64,000 nt of DNA from contig CP070701.1 of the NCBI GenBank assembly GCA_020349885.1, forward strand, positions 1,196,339-1,260,338, given 5' to 3'. The stretch is from Acidobacteriota bacterium. Lineage in GTDB: Bacteria > Acidobacteriota > G020349885. Made by a program: the position numbers and the translations under genes. The notes beneath the pieces were generated by a model. The model did no database searches and was not told where the DNA came from. It saw nothing but the letters and a program-made list of their open reading frames with translations. Positions 17,137 through 25,399 of this stretch are shown here, piece by piece (position 1 is the stretch's first letter; each line of letters starts with the position of its first letter).

Positions 17137-17472
17137 TTAAATCCGCTTTCCCTTCGCCCGAAGCTCTTCCAGCAGCTTGGAGAACCGCAGGGGCTTGAAG
17201 GAGTCGTCCCTCTCCGCCCTCGACCCGTCCTTGCCTTTCGCCGACTCCAGGTCGTCCAGCCTGAACGCCCCCCAGTCGCACTCGTACGCGTCGAGAAGGC
17301 CGTAGGCGATGCCGAGATGCGGGTCGTATTCGCTCACCCACCAGGTCCACCCGAGGCCCGCGTAGTGTATCTTCCCCCACAGCATCGGGTCCCTGTCCGG
17401 CCCGGAGCCTCCCAGCCCGGGCAGATTCTTCGCGGCTTCCTCGGTTATGAGACGCGTGGTGTGTTTTGGCAT
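17137..17472 (-). CDS. DUF2958-like small protein
   Basis: A 111-residue soluble protein. Its middle, WTWWVSEYDPHLGIAYGLLD followed by WGAFRLDDLESAKGK and ERDDSFKP, matches the DUF2958 pattern as I remember it (WTWY.TEYDP..., G.F.L.ELES, .ERD..F.P). DUF2958 proteins are usually found on mobile elements and have no known function. Here the gene is placed between two GcvT-like paralogs on the same strand, 7 nt from one and 77 nt from the other, suggesting co-expression with them. It could be an accessory subunit or a passenger. Confidence 0.65.
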   Translation of the reverse strand: MPKHTTRLITEEAAKNLPGLGGSGPDRDPMLWGKIHYAGLGWTWWVSEYDPHLGIAYGLLDAYECDWGAFRLDDLESAKGKDGSRAERDDSFKPLRFSKLLEELRAKGKRI

Positions 17473-17549
17473 CCTGTTATTTAAAGCCCTGCCGCGCTCC
17501 CGCGTCGGGAGTGTGAGGATTCGAGGAGTGTCATTGGAACCGCGGGAAG

Positions 17550-18767
17550 CTAGACGCGCTTGTGGGGCGGGTCGTAGAACGGCGTTTTCACCACCGTCGC
17601 CTTCACCATTCTGTCTATGTGCTCCACGTTAAGCTCTATCTTGATCTCGGTGCCGAGCTTGGCGTACTCGGGTTCCCAGAGCGACCCCAAGGCGATGAGT
17701 TTCTTCACGATGGGCGACCAGGTCAGGGTCTGGCATTTGCCGATCTGATCTTCGTCCCCGTCCGGGCCAACCCAGAGGCCGGTGGTTTCGTCTGAATCCC
17801 AGGCTTCCTCCGGCAGTTCCGGCGGAAGACCCACCTTGTCGTACCAGCTTTCGAAACTCTCGAAATCGACGTGGAGGCCGACCAGCTTTCTCCTCGGGCC
17901 CACGCGCTTCTCCTCCATCAGCGCCTTGCGGCCGACAAAGTCTTCACTCCCGTTCAGGTTGACCGTCCAGCCGAGGTTGAGCTCGTACGGCGAGTACATC
18001 TGGTCGGGAATCATCGCGTCCAGTGCGCTGACGTACTCCGCCTCCGTCATGACGAGTCCGGCCTCGACGCGGCACATGAGCATCGCCAGCATGCCGGCGG
18101 GCATGACGCCGTACGGCTTTCCCGCTTCCATCACGGCGGAATACAACCGCGGGGCGTCCTCTGCGGGCACCCAGATTTCGTACCCCAGGTCGCCCGTGTA
18201 TCCCGTGCGCGTGACGTCGCAGGTTATGCCGTCGACCTTGGCGTTGTGGGCGATGCGGAAATACTTCAAGTTGTCGAGGTCGGCGTCGGTCACCTGCTTC
18301 AGGACGTTGCGGGCCATGGGGCCCTGGAGAGCCAGGGCGGCCCAGGAGGCGCTCTCGTCTACGATTTTTACGTTCATGCCGACGGCGTTCAACAGGAGCC
18401 AGCGATGCCCGGGCCTCGTCGTCGTGACGCGGAAAAGCTGTTCGTCGAGACGCTGCACGGGCCCCTCGTCGATCACCTTTCCGTCGTCGTTGCAGATGGG
18501 GGCGTAATACGCCTGCCCCACCTTGCACTTGTTGAGGTCCCTCGTGATGAGACGGTTGACGAAGCGGAAAGCGTCGGGGCCGCTGACCCTGTACTTGAAG
18601 AGGGGCGAGACATCGATCATGCCGGCCTGGTGCCGAATGGCGAAATATTCCAGCTCGTGGCCGCCGACATCGTAGTGAGTCGGGACGTAGTAGTAGCCCC
18701 AGTCTTCCCAAGAGTGACTTTGACAAAGCGGAGTTGTTTGCGAAGAAAATGGTGTTCCTATTGGCAT
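17550..18767 (-). CDS. GcvT-family tetrahydrofolate-dependent aminomethyl/methyltransferase, copy 2
   Basis: A 405-residue paralog of the protein at 15936-17129. Shared landmarks are TPFxSxTxxLC at the N-terminus, GMIDVSxLFKYRV near residue 50, GKVIDEGPVQR near residue 97, ALQGPMARNVLKQV, RTGYTGDLGYEIW near residue 206, and a C-terminus FYDPPHKRV. Compared with copy 1 it has a small insertion near residue 330 (WDSDETTGLWVGPDGDEDQ). Divergence is large enough for different substrates or a heteromeric pair. It is the promoter-proximal gene of the minus-strand cluster. Its -10 box ends 9 nt before the ATG, so the mRNA is probably leaderless. Confidence 0.85.
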   Translation of the reverse strand: MPIGTPFSSQTTPLCQSHSWEDWGYYYVPTHYDVGGHELEYFAIRHQAGMIDVSPLFKYRVSGPDAFRFVNRLITRDLNKCKVGQAYYAPICNDDGKVIDEGPVQRLDEQLFRVTTTRPGHRWLLLNAVGMNVKIVDESASWAALALQGPMARNVLKQVTDADLDNLKYFRIAHNAKVDGITCDVTRTGYTGDLGYEIWVPAEDAPRLYSAVMEAGKPYGVMPAGMLAMLMCRVEAGLVMTEAEYVSALDAMIPDQMYSPYELNLGWTVNLNGSEDFVGRKALMEEKRVGPRRKLVGLHVDFESFESWYDKVGLPPELPEEAWDSDETTGLWVGPDGDEDQIGKCQTLTWSPIVKKLIALGSLWEPEYAKLGTEIKIELNVEHIDRMVKATVVKTPFYDPPHKRV

Positions 18768-18776
18768 AGCGGCGAC

Positions 18777-18805
18777 AGAATACGCACCCCGGACAGCCGT
18801 GTCAA
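18777..18805 (-). promoter_or_regulatory. Promoter of the GcvT-DUF2958-GcvT cluster
   Basis: On the minus strand: TTGACA (18805-18800), 17-nt spacer, TATTCT (18782-18777). The start of transcription should fall around 18770, about 3 nt before the ATG at 18767. Confidence 0.75.
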
Positions 18806-18853
18806 GAGAATTTTTTTATTTAATATTATTCTTATTTTAATACCCTAAATAAC

Positions 18854-18883
18854 TTGACTCCAAACGGGGCCTTGCCCTACAAT
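18854..18883 (+). promoter_or_regulatory. Promoter of the six-gene FAD oxidoreductase operon
   Basis: TTGACT (18854-18859), 18-nt spacer, TACAAT (18878-18883). The leader from about 18890 to 19002 is about 110 nt. It holds an AGCGCTG/CAGCGCT inverted repeat (18925-18931 / 18951-18957) and a 31-codon reading frame. The divergent GcvT promoter begins about 50 bp away, so one regulator could serve both. Confidence 0.7.
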
Positions 18884-18894
18884 GGAAAACTTCT

Positions 18895-18990
18895 ATGTCA
18901 ACCGTACAATTTGTTCCAAGCGAGAGCGCTGCGGGCGAAACCATGGCCTCCAGCGCTGCAAGAGAACCGTTTCTTAAAATCTTCCGATAA
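18895..18990 (+). CDS. Possible leader peptide upstream of the FAD operon
   Basis: A 31-codon frame starting MSTVQFVPSE and ending KIFR. Its TAA is the first part of the TAAGGAG ribosome-binding sequence of the first FAD gene. It has only a weak GGAAAA ahead of the start. The composition is ordinary and no run of one regulatory amino acid is present. It may be a coupled leader peptide or chance. Confidence 0.25.
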   Translation: MSTVQFVPSESAAGETMASSAAREPFLKIFR

Positions 18991-19002
18991 GGAGAACAGA
19001 CA

Positions 19003-20583
19003 ATGGCAAAAACATACGATACAGTTGTGATTGGCGGCGGGCACAACGGTCTTATCGCCGCCGCGTACCTGGCGAAAGCGGGGAAATCGGTGCTGGTGCT
19101 CGAACGAAGGCACATCCTGGGCGGCGCCACCGTGACGGAGGAAGTTTATCCCGGCTTCAAATATACGACGTTGTCGTACGTGGTGAGCATGCTGCGGCCC
19201 GAGATAATCCGGGATCTGGAGCTTGCAAAATACGGCCTTCAGATTATCCCCCTGGCAAGCACCTTTACCCCGCTTCCGGACGGAAATTACTTCTGCATCT
19301 GGGACGAGGAGGAAAAGACCCTGGCGGAGGTCCGCCGCTTTTCCGGAAACGACGCGGACGCCTTTGCGGAATTCGACAGATTGATGACGCAGCTTGCGAG
19401 GTTTGTCAAGAATTTCCTTAACATGGTCCCCCCCGATCCGAGATCGTTTCGTCCGAGAGAGCTTCGCAAGTTCCTCGACCTCGGAAAGCGCTTTCAGGCG
19501 CTGGGCGACAATTCCTTCACCTTCGCCAAGCTCATGACCATGAGCGCCATGGAGTTCCTGGACATGTTCTTCGAAACGGATGTCATAAAGGCCCAGATGG
19601 CCACCGCCGGAATCATCGGCACGTGCCTCGGCATTCGCTCTCCCGGGACGGCCTACGTGCTCCTTCACCACTACATGGGGCAGGTCGACGGGGCCACCAC
19701 GGCGTGGGGCATTCCCCGCGGAGGCACGGGAGCCGTGCCCGAATCCATCGCCGCGTCGGCCCGGAACCTGGGCGCCGAGATTCGCGTGGAGGCGCCCGTC
19801 GCGAAGATCCTGGTCAAGGGAGGCAAGGCGGCCGGCGTGGTGCTCGAGAGCGGCGAGGAGATTCGCGCGAAGACGGTCGCCACGAGCGTGGATCCGCATG
19901 TCACATTTATAAAATTGCTGGATTCCAAGCACGTGCCCGACGATTTCCTGGAATACATTCGAAGGTACAAGTACCGGGGCTCTTCGGGCAAGGTCAATAT
20001 GGCGCTGGACGGTTTTCCGACGTTTACCGGCTTGCCGAAAGACATGCACCTGCGCGCGGCGGACATCTCGATATCTCCGAGCAGCGAGTTCCTGGAGCGC
20101 GCCTACGACGACGCCAAGTACGGGGAATTCTCCAAGGAGCCCTTCTGCGAGGTCTGTATCCCTACGACGGTGGATCCCACGATGGCGCCGCCCGGCAAGC
20201 ACGTCATGTCCGTTTTCGTCCAATACGCCCCCTACGAGCTCAAGAAGGGCCTCAAATGGGACGAAAAATACCGCGAGGCGTTCGGCGACGCCGTGGTGAA
20301 CGCCATCGCCAAGTACTCGCCCGACCTGAAAAACCTCATTCTGCACCGCCAGACCGTCTCCCCCTATGATATGGAGCAGGAGTACGGCCTCACGGGAGGC
20401 AACATCTTCCAGGGCGAGCTTACGCTGGAGCAGCTCTTCATGATGCGCCCCGCACCCGGCTATGCGCAGTATCGCATGCCGCTCAAGAACCTCTACATGT
20501 GCGGTTCCGGCGCCCACCCCGGAGGCGGCATCATGGGAGCCCCGGCGCGCCTGTGCGTGAAGGAAATGCTCAAGGATTTTTAG
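19003..20583 (+). CDS. PYROXD2/phytoene-desaturase-type FAD oxidoreductase 1 (group A)
   Basis: A 526-residue flavoprotein. The N-terminal dinucleotide site is VVIGGGHNGLIAAAYLAK followed by the ribose-binding acidic segment VLERRH. The middle contains MVPPDPRSFRP and IPRGGTGAV. The C-terminal FAD site is LYMCGSGAHPGGGIMGAP. This architecture fits the phytoene desaturase / PYROXD2 branch of the amine-oxidase superfamily, which removes hydrides from C-C or C-N bonds. No signal peptide or membrane segment is seen. AAGGAG lies 9 nt before the ATG. First of six paralogs in one operon. The substrate is unknown; carotenoid synthesis is unlikely because no phytoene synthase is present. Confidence 0.9.
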   Translation: MAKTYDTVVIGGGHNGLIAAAYLAKAGKSVLVLERRHILGGATVTEEVYPGFKYTTLSYVVSMLRPEIIRDLELAKYGLQIIPLASTFTPLPDGNYFCIWDEEEKTLAEVRRFSGNDADAFAEFDRLMTQLARFVKNFLNMVPPDPRSFRPRELRKFLDLGKRFQALGDNSFTFAKLMTMSAMEFLDMFFETDVIKAQMATAGIIGTCLGIRSPGTAYVLLHHYMGQVDGATTAWGIPRGGTGAVPESIAASARNLGAEIRVEAPVAKILVKGGKAAGVVLESGEEIRAKTVATSVDPHVTFIKLLDSKHVPDDFLEYIRRYKYRGSSGKVNMALDGFPTFTGLPKDMHLRAADISISPSSEFLERAYDDAKYGEFSKEPFCEVCIPTTVDPTMAPPGKHVMSVFVQYAPYELKKGLKWDEKYREAFGDAVVNAIAKYSPDLKNLILHRQTVSPYDMEQEYGLTGGNIFQGELTLEQLFMMRPAPGYAQYRMPLKNLYMCGSGAHPGGGIMGAPARLCVKEMLKDF

Positions 20584-20596
20584 AGCGTGTAAGAGA

Positions 20597-22186
20597 GTGG
20601 GTGACGCATACGACGTTATCGTCGTAGGAGGGGGCCACAACGGCCTGACGGCCGCGGCCTATTTGGCAAAAAACGGAAAGAAGGTGCTTGTGCTCGAACG
20701 AAGGCACATCGTGGGCGGCTGCGCCGTCACGGAAGAGGTATATCCCGGGTTCAAATACACGGTCTTGTCGTACGTGGTGAGCCTGCTGCGGCCCGAGGTC
20801 ATCCGGTACCTTGAGCTTCCCAGGCACGGCCTCGACGTCATTCCCCTGGTAAACAGCTTTCTCCCGCTGCCGGACGGGAACCACCTCTTCCTCTCGGGGG
20901 ACGAAGATGAAAACCACAGGCAGGTCAGCCGCTTTTCCCGGCACGACGCGGACGCCCTTCCGGAGTTCCAGGAGCTCATGGAGGACCTTGCGTGGTTCGT
21001 TCAGCCGGTCCTTTCCATGGTTCCGCCCGACCCGAGGTCGTATCGACCGAGCGAGCTCGGCAAGCTCTTTCGCCTCGGGAAGCGCTTCCGGGAGCTCGGC
21101 GAGGACTCCTTCTTCTTCACCAAGCTCTTGAGCATGAGCGTGCTCGATTTTCTGGACATGTTTTTCGAATCGGACGTCATAAAGGCCCAGATGTGCACCG
21201 GCGGGATCGTCGGCGCTTCCCTGGGTCCCCGCTCTCCCGGGACGGCCACCGTGCTCCTTCACCTCTTCATGGGGGGGACGGAAGAGACCGCCGGCGAGTG
21301 GGGCTTTGCCCGCGGGGGCATGGGGGCCGTGAGCGAGGCCATCGCCTCGTCTGCGCGGAGCCTCGGCGTCGAGATTCGCACGGAGGCGCCGGTAGCGAAG
21401 ATTCTCGTCCGAGACGGCACGGCGAAGGGCGTGGTGCTCGAGAGCGGCGAGGAGATTCGCGCCAAGGCCGTCGCCTCGGGCGTGGACCCCAAGCGCACGT
21501 TCCTGAAGCTGCTCGACCGGGAGGAAGTTCCTCCGGAGTTTTTGGAAAAAATTCGAAATTTCAGGCTGGGCGGCGGCGCGGCCAAGGTCAATATGGCCCT
21601 CGACGGGCTTCCGGATTTCACCGCTCTTCCCGGAGACGGCGCGCACCTGCGGGGGGACATCATGATAGCTCCGAGCACCGACTACCTGGAGCGCGCCTAC
21701 GACGACGCCAAGTACGGAAAATTTTCCCGGAAGCCCTTCATGGAGATAGTAATCCCGTCGTTGTTGGACCCCACGCTGGCTCCCCCCGGAAAGCACGTGA
21801 TGTCCGTTGAGGCCCAGTACACTCCCTACGAGCTCAAGGCCGGCCACTGGAACGACCACCGCGAGGCGCTCGGCGACACGGTGGTGGAAACCCTGAGCGA
21901 GTACGCGCCCAACCTGAAGGACATAATCCTGCACCGCCAGGTCGTCACGCCCTGGGACATGGAGCAGGAGTACGGCCTCACGGAAGGCACCGTCTACATC
22001 GGCGAGCTTACGCCGGACCAGATGTTCATGCTGCGCCCCGTGCCGGGCTGGGCGCGGTATCGCATGCCCGTGGATAAACTCTACCTGTGCGGCGGCGGCG
22101 CCCACCCCGGGGGCGGGGTGATGGGGGCGCCGGGACGCCTGGCTGCCCTGGAAATGCTCAAGGACTTCGGGAGCGGGAGTCTCTGA
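20597..22186 (+). CDS. PYROXD2-type FAD oxidoreductase 2 (group A)
   Basis: A 529-residue paralog starting at GTG, 13 nt after gene 1. FAD site VVGGGHNGLTAAAYLAK, VLERRHIVGG; mid-region MVPPDPRSYRP and ARGGMGAV; C-terminal LYLCGGGAHPGGGVMGAPGR. It retains all flavin-binding positions of gene 1, so it is not a decaying copy. A Gly-Gly-Gly in the C-terminal site (GGGAH where the others have GSG/GAS) is specific to this copy. Function as for gene 1, with a possibly different specificity or a heteromeric role. Confidence 0.88.
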   Translation: MGDAYDVIVVGGGHNGLTAAAYLAKNGKKVLVLERRHIVGGCAVTEEVYPGFKYTVLSYVVSLLRPEVIRYLELPRHGLDVIPLVNSFLPLPDGNHLFLSGDEDENHRQVSRFSRHDADALPEFQELMEDLAWFVQPVLSMVPPDPRSYRPSELGKLFRLGKRFRELGEDSFFFTKLLSMSVLDFLDMFFESDVIKAQMCTGGIVGASLGPRSPGTATVLLHLFMGGTEETAGEWGFARGGMGAVSEAIASSARSLGVEIRTEAPVAKILVRDGTAKGVVLESGEEIRAKAVASGVDPKRTFLKLLDREEVPPEFLEKIRNFRLGGGAAKVNMALDGLPDFTALPGDGAHLRGDIMIAPSTDYLERAYDDAKYGKFSRKPFMEIVIPSLLDPTLAPPGKHVMSVEAQYTPYELKAGHWNDHREALGDTVVETLSEYAPNLKDIILHRQVVTPWDMEQEYGLTEGTVYIGELTPDQMFMLRPVPGWARYRMPVDKLYLCGGGAHPGGGVMGAPGRLAALEMLKDFGSGSL

Positions 22187-22187
22187 G

Positions 22188-23777
22188 ATGGGCGGCCCGT
22201 ATGACACTATTGTCGTAGGCGGCGGCCACAACGGCCTCGTGGCCGCCGCCTACCTGGCGAAGGGCGGATTGAAGGTTCTGGTTCTCGAGCGGCGCCACCT
22301 GTTGGGCGGCTGCACCGTGACGGAGGAGATTTTTCCCGGGTTCAAGTTCTCCGTTCTGGCGTACGTGGTGAGCATGATGCGGCCCGAGATCGTCCGGGAG
22401 TTGGAGCTTAAGAACCACGGCTACGACCTCATCCCGGTGGACACCAGCTTTCTCCCTCTGTCGGACGGAAACTACCTCATCTTCCGGGAGGGCGAGGAGG
22501 AAAACAAGAGGGAGATAAGCCGCTTTTCCCGGCGCGACGCGGACGTTTTTCCGGAATACTATCGGCATGTCGGGAAGCTCGCCAAGTTCGTTCAGCCGGT
22601 CCTTTCCATGGTTCCTCCCGACCCGACGTCGTTTCGTCCGAGCGAGCTTCGCAAGTTCATCGACCTCGGAAAGCGCTTCCGGGCGCTTGGAAACGATTCC
22701 TACTCCTTCATCGAGCTCATGACCATGAGCTCTTTTGACTTTGTGAGCATGTTCTTCGAATCGGAGATTATGAGGGGCTGCCTGGGGGCAAGCGGCATAA
22801 GCGGCACGTTCCTGGGCGTCCGCTCACCCGGGACGGCCTACGTGCTCCTTCACCACAACATGGGGGAAGTGGACGGGGGGACCGGCGAGTGGGGCTTTCC
22901 GCGCGGGGGCATGGGGGCCGTGGCCGAAGCTATCGCCTCGTCGGCAAGGAGCTTCGGCGCCGAGATTCGCACGGAGGCGCCGGTTTCGAAGATTCTTGTC
23001 CGAAACGGCAAGGCGGCGGGCGTGGTGCTCGAGAGCGGCGAGGAGATTCTCTCGAAGTCGGTCGCCACGGCCGTGGACCCGAAGCGCACGTTCCTGAAGA
23101 TGCTCGGCCCCGACAGCGTTCCTTCGGCGTTTTTGGAAAAAATTCGAAAATACAACACGCGGGCCGCCTCGGGGAAGGTCAACCTGGCCCTGAGCGGGCT
23201 TCCGGACTTCAAGAGCCTTCCCGGAGACGGGCCGCACCTGCGGGGCTTCATTATGGTCGCCCCGAGCCCCGACTATCTGGAGCGCGCCTACGACGACGCC
23301 AAGTACGGGAACTTTTCGCGCAAGCCTTACCTCGACATCACGATTCCCTCTTTGACGGATCCGTCGCTCGCGCCGCCCGGAAAGCACGTCATGTCCGTCA
23401 ACGTCCGGTACGCCCCCGACAAGCTCAAGGACGGCGACTGGAACGACCAACGCGAGGCGCTCGGCGATACGGTCGTCAACACCATCAGCGAGTACGCGCC
23501 CAATTTGAAGGACATCATTCTGCACCGCCAGGTGCTCACGCCCCTGGATTTCGAGCAGGTGTTCGGCCTCACGGACGGCAACATTTTCCACGGCGAGATC
23601 ACGGCCGAGCAGATTTTCATGCTGCGACCCGTGCCGGGCTGGGCGCAGTACCGGATGCCGGTGAACCGTCTTTACATGTGCGGCTCCGGCGCCCATCCGG
23701 GGGGCGGCGTCATGGGAGCGCCGGGACGCCTGGCCGCGCTTGAGATGCTCAAGGATTTCGGAAATGGTAGACTTTAA
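22188..23777 (+). CDS. PYROXD2-type FAD oxidoreductase 3 (group A)
   Basis: A 529-residue paralog whose ATG is 1 nt after the stop of gene 2, so translation is coupled. N-terminal VVGGGHNGLVAAAYLAKGG and VLERRHLLGG; mid-region MVPPDPTSFRPSELRKF and FPRGGMGAV; C-terminal LYMCGSGAHPGGGVMGAPGR. Its middle lacks the INPGFKYSTC and YELM features of group B. It is followed by a 42-nt gap, the longest inside the operon, whose end resembles the gene 4-5 junction. Confidence 0.88.
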   Translation: MGGPYDTIVVGGGHNGLVAAAYLAKGGLKVLVLERRHLLGGCTVTEEIFPGFKFSVLAYVVSMMRPEIVRELELKNHGYDLIPVDTSFLPLSDGNYLIFREGEEENKREISRFSRRDADVFPEYYRHVGKLAKFVQPVLSMVPPDPTSFRPSELRKFIDLGKRFRALGNDSYSFIELMTMSSFDFVSMFFESEIMRGCLGASGISGTFLGVRSPGTAYVLLHHNMGEVDGGTGEWGFPRGGMGAVAEAIASSARSFGAEIRTEAPVSKILVRNGKAAGVVLESGEEILSKSVATAVDPKRTFLKMLGPDSVPSAFLEKIRKYNTRAASGKVNLALSGLPDFKSLPGDGPHLRGFIMVAPSPDYLERAYDDAKYGNFSRKPYLDITIPSLTDPSLAPPGKHVMSVNVRYAPDKLKDGDWNDQREALGDTVVNTISEYAPNLKDIILHRQVLTPLDFEQVFGLTDGNIFHGEITAEQIFMLRPVPGWAQYRMPVNRLYMCGSGAHPGGGVMGAPGRLAALEMLKDFGNGRL

Positions 23778-23819
23778 AACTGGAAACTATCAGATACCTA
23801 GAAACAGGAGACTCTAAAA

Positions 23820-25397
23820 ATGAGCAAACAGTACGACGTCGTCATAGTTGGAGGAGGCCACAACGGCCTCACGGCCGCAGCCTACCTGGCGAAGAGCGGA
23901 AAGAAGGTTCTGGTCCTCGAGGCGAAGCCCATCCTGGGCGGCGCGGCGGTGACGGAGGAGATTAATCCGGGGTTCAAGTACTCCACGTGCGCCTACGTCA
24001 GCTCGTGTCTCTCCGAATCCGCCGTCAGCGACCTGGATCTCGCAAAGCACGGACTGAAGGTTACTCCCTTTGCGGGCAGTTTCATGCCCCTGCCCGACGG
24101 GAGGTCTCTCTTTTTGTGGCGCGATGATGAAGCGAAAACCCAGGAGGAGATCGCGAAATTTTCCAAGAAAGACGCGGAGAGGCTCCCCGAGTACGCCGCT
24201 CTGATCGGCCGCCTGCAGAACTTTGTCTGGCCCATTCTCGAGTCCCCGCCGCCGGACGTCACCGAAGCCGGCTTTTCGATGTTGGAGATGCTGGCCCCGG
24301 CGCTCCGCTTTCGCAGGCTCTCGGAGAAGGACATGTACGAGCTCATGCGTATCACGACCATGACCGCGGAGGACTACCTGGGCGAGTGGTTCGAATCGGA
24401 CGTTGTGAAGACCTCTCTCGGCACAAGCATCATCATCTCGGTCTTGGGCCCGAAATCCCCGGGCTCGGCCTACCTCCTGCTGCACACCAACTGGGGCGGT
24501 AAGTGGTCGGGCCTTCCGCACGGCGGCATGGGCGGCGTGAGCGGTGCCATCGCAAGCGCCGCAAAGGGCTTCGGAGCCGAGATCCGCACGGAGGCGCCCG
24601 TTGCGAAGATTCGGGTCCAAAACGGCACGGCGACAAGCGTGGTGCTGGAAAGCGGCGAGGAGATTTCCGGCAGGGCCGTTATCTCGGGCACCGATGTGAA
24701 GCGGACGTTTAACAAGCTGGTCGATTCCTCTCACCTCGACCCCAAGTTTTTGTGGCATGTGCGCAATTTCAAGATGAACGGCTTTTCCGCGAAGGTCAAC
24801 CTCTCACTGAGCGAGTTGCCGGACTTCACCTGCAGGCCCGGCAAGGAGGCGCCCCACCATCGCGGCGATATCGTCATTAGCGGCAGCTTCGAGTACATGG
24901 AGCGCGCTTTCGACAACGCAAAATACGGCCGCTTCCCGAAGGCGCCCGTCCTCGACGTGGTCATCCCCTCGACTACGGACCCGACCCTAGCCCCCAAGGG
25001 CAAGCACGTCATGTCCATCTACACCCACTACGTCCCGTACGATCTCAAGGAAGGAAAGTGGGAAGACCGGCGCGAGGAACTGGGAGACGTGGTCGTCAAC
25101 ACCCTGGCCAAGTACGCCCCCAACATCAAGAGCGCCATCCTGCACCGCCACGTGCTGACGCCGCTCGACATTGAAAAAGAATACCTGATTACAAGAGGGG
25201 ACAACGAGCTTGGCGCGATTACCCTCGACCAGCTTATTTTCCTGCGCCCCGTTCCCGGCTATGCGCGCTACCGCATGCCCGTCAAGAACCTCTACCTCTG
25301 CAGCGGAAGCACGCATCCCGGGGGCGGCGTCATGTGCATTTCGGGCCGAAACGCCGCAAAGGAAATCCTCAAAGACTTTAGAAGCGGGAGACTATAA
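23820..25397 (+). CDS. PYROXD2-type FAD oxidoreductase 4 (group B)
   Basis: A 525-residue paralog of a second type. FAD site IVGGGHNGLTAAAYLAK is followed by VLEAKPILGG instead of VLERRH. The middle carries SPPPDVTEAG, KDMYELMRITTM and YLGEWFESD, replacing the MVPPDP and LGKRF segments of group A. The C-terminal site is LYLCSGSTHPGGGVMCISGR with Cys-Ile-Ser where group A has Gly-Ala-Pro. Changes concentrate near the expected substrate side, suggesting a different substrate or partner rather than redundancy. The start has GGAGA 9 nt upstream. Confidence 0.88.
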   Translation: MSKQYDVVIVGGGHNGLTAAAYLAKSGKKVLVLEAKPILGGAAVTEEINPGFKYSTCAYVSSCLSESAVSDLDLAKHGLKVTPFAGSFMPLPDGRSLFLWRDDEAKTQEEIAKFSKKDAERLPEYAALIGRLQNFVWPILESPPPDVTEAGFSMLEMLAPALRFRRLSEKDMYELMRITTMTAEDYLGEWFESDVVKTSLGTSIIISVLGPKSPGSAYLLLHTNWGGKWSGLPHGGMGGVSGAIASAAKGFGAEIRTEAPVAKIRVQNGTATSVVLESGEEISGRAVISGTDVKRTFNKLVDSSHLDPKFLWHVRNFKMNGFSAKVNLSLSELPDFTCRPGKEAPHHRGDIVISGSFEYMERAFDNAKYGRFPKAPVLDVVIPSTTDPTLAPKGKHVMSIYTHYVPYDLKEGKWEDRREELGDVVVNTLAKYAPNIKSAILHRHVLTPLDIEKEYLITRGDNELGAITLDQLIFLRPVPGYARYRMPVKNLYLCSGSTHPGGGVMCISGRNAAKEILKDFRSGRL

Positions 25398-25399
25398 CC

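Noticed and set aside
15936..18767. GcvT-like genes as a normal glycine cleavage system
   Set aside because: No gcvH or gcvP adjacent, two divergent copies, and a different neighbourhood; better treated as the wider folate-dependent transferase family.
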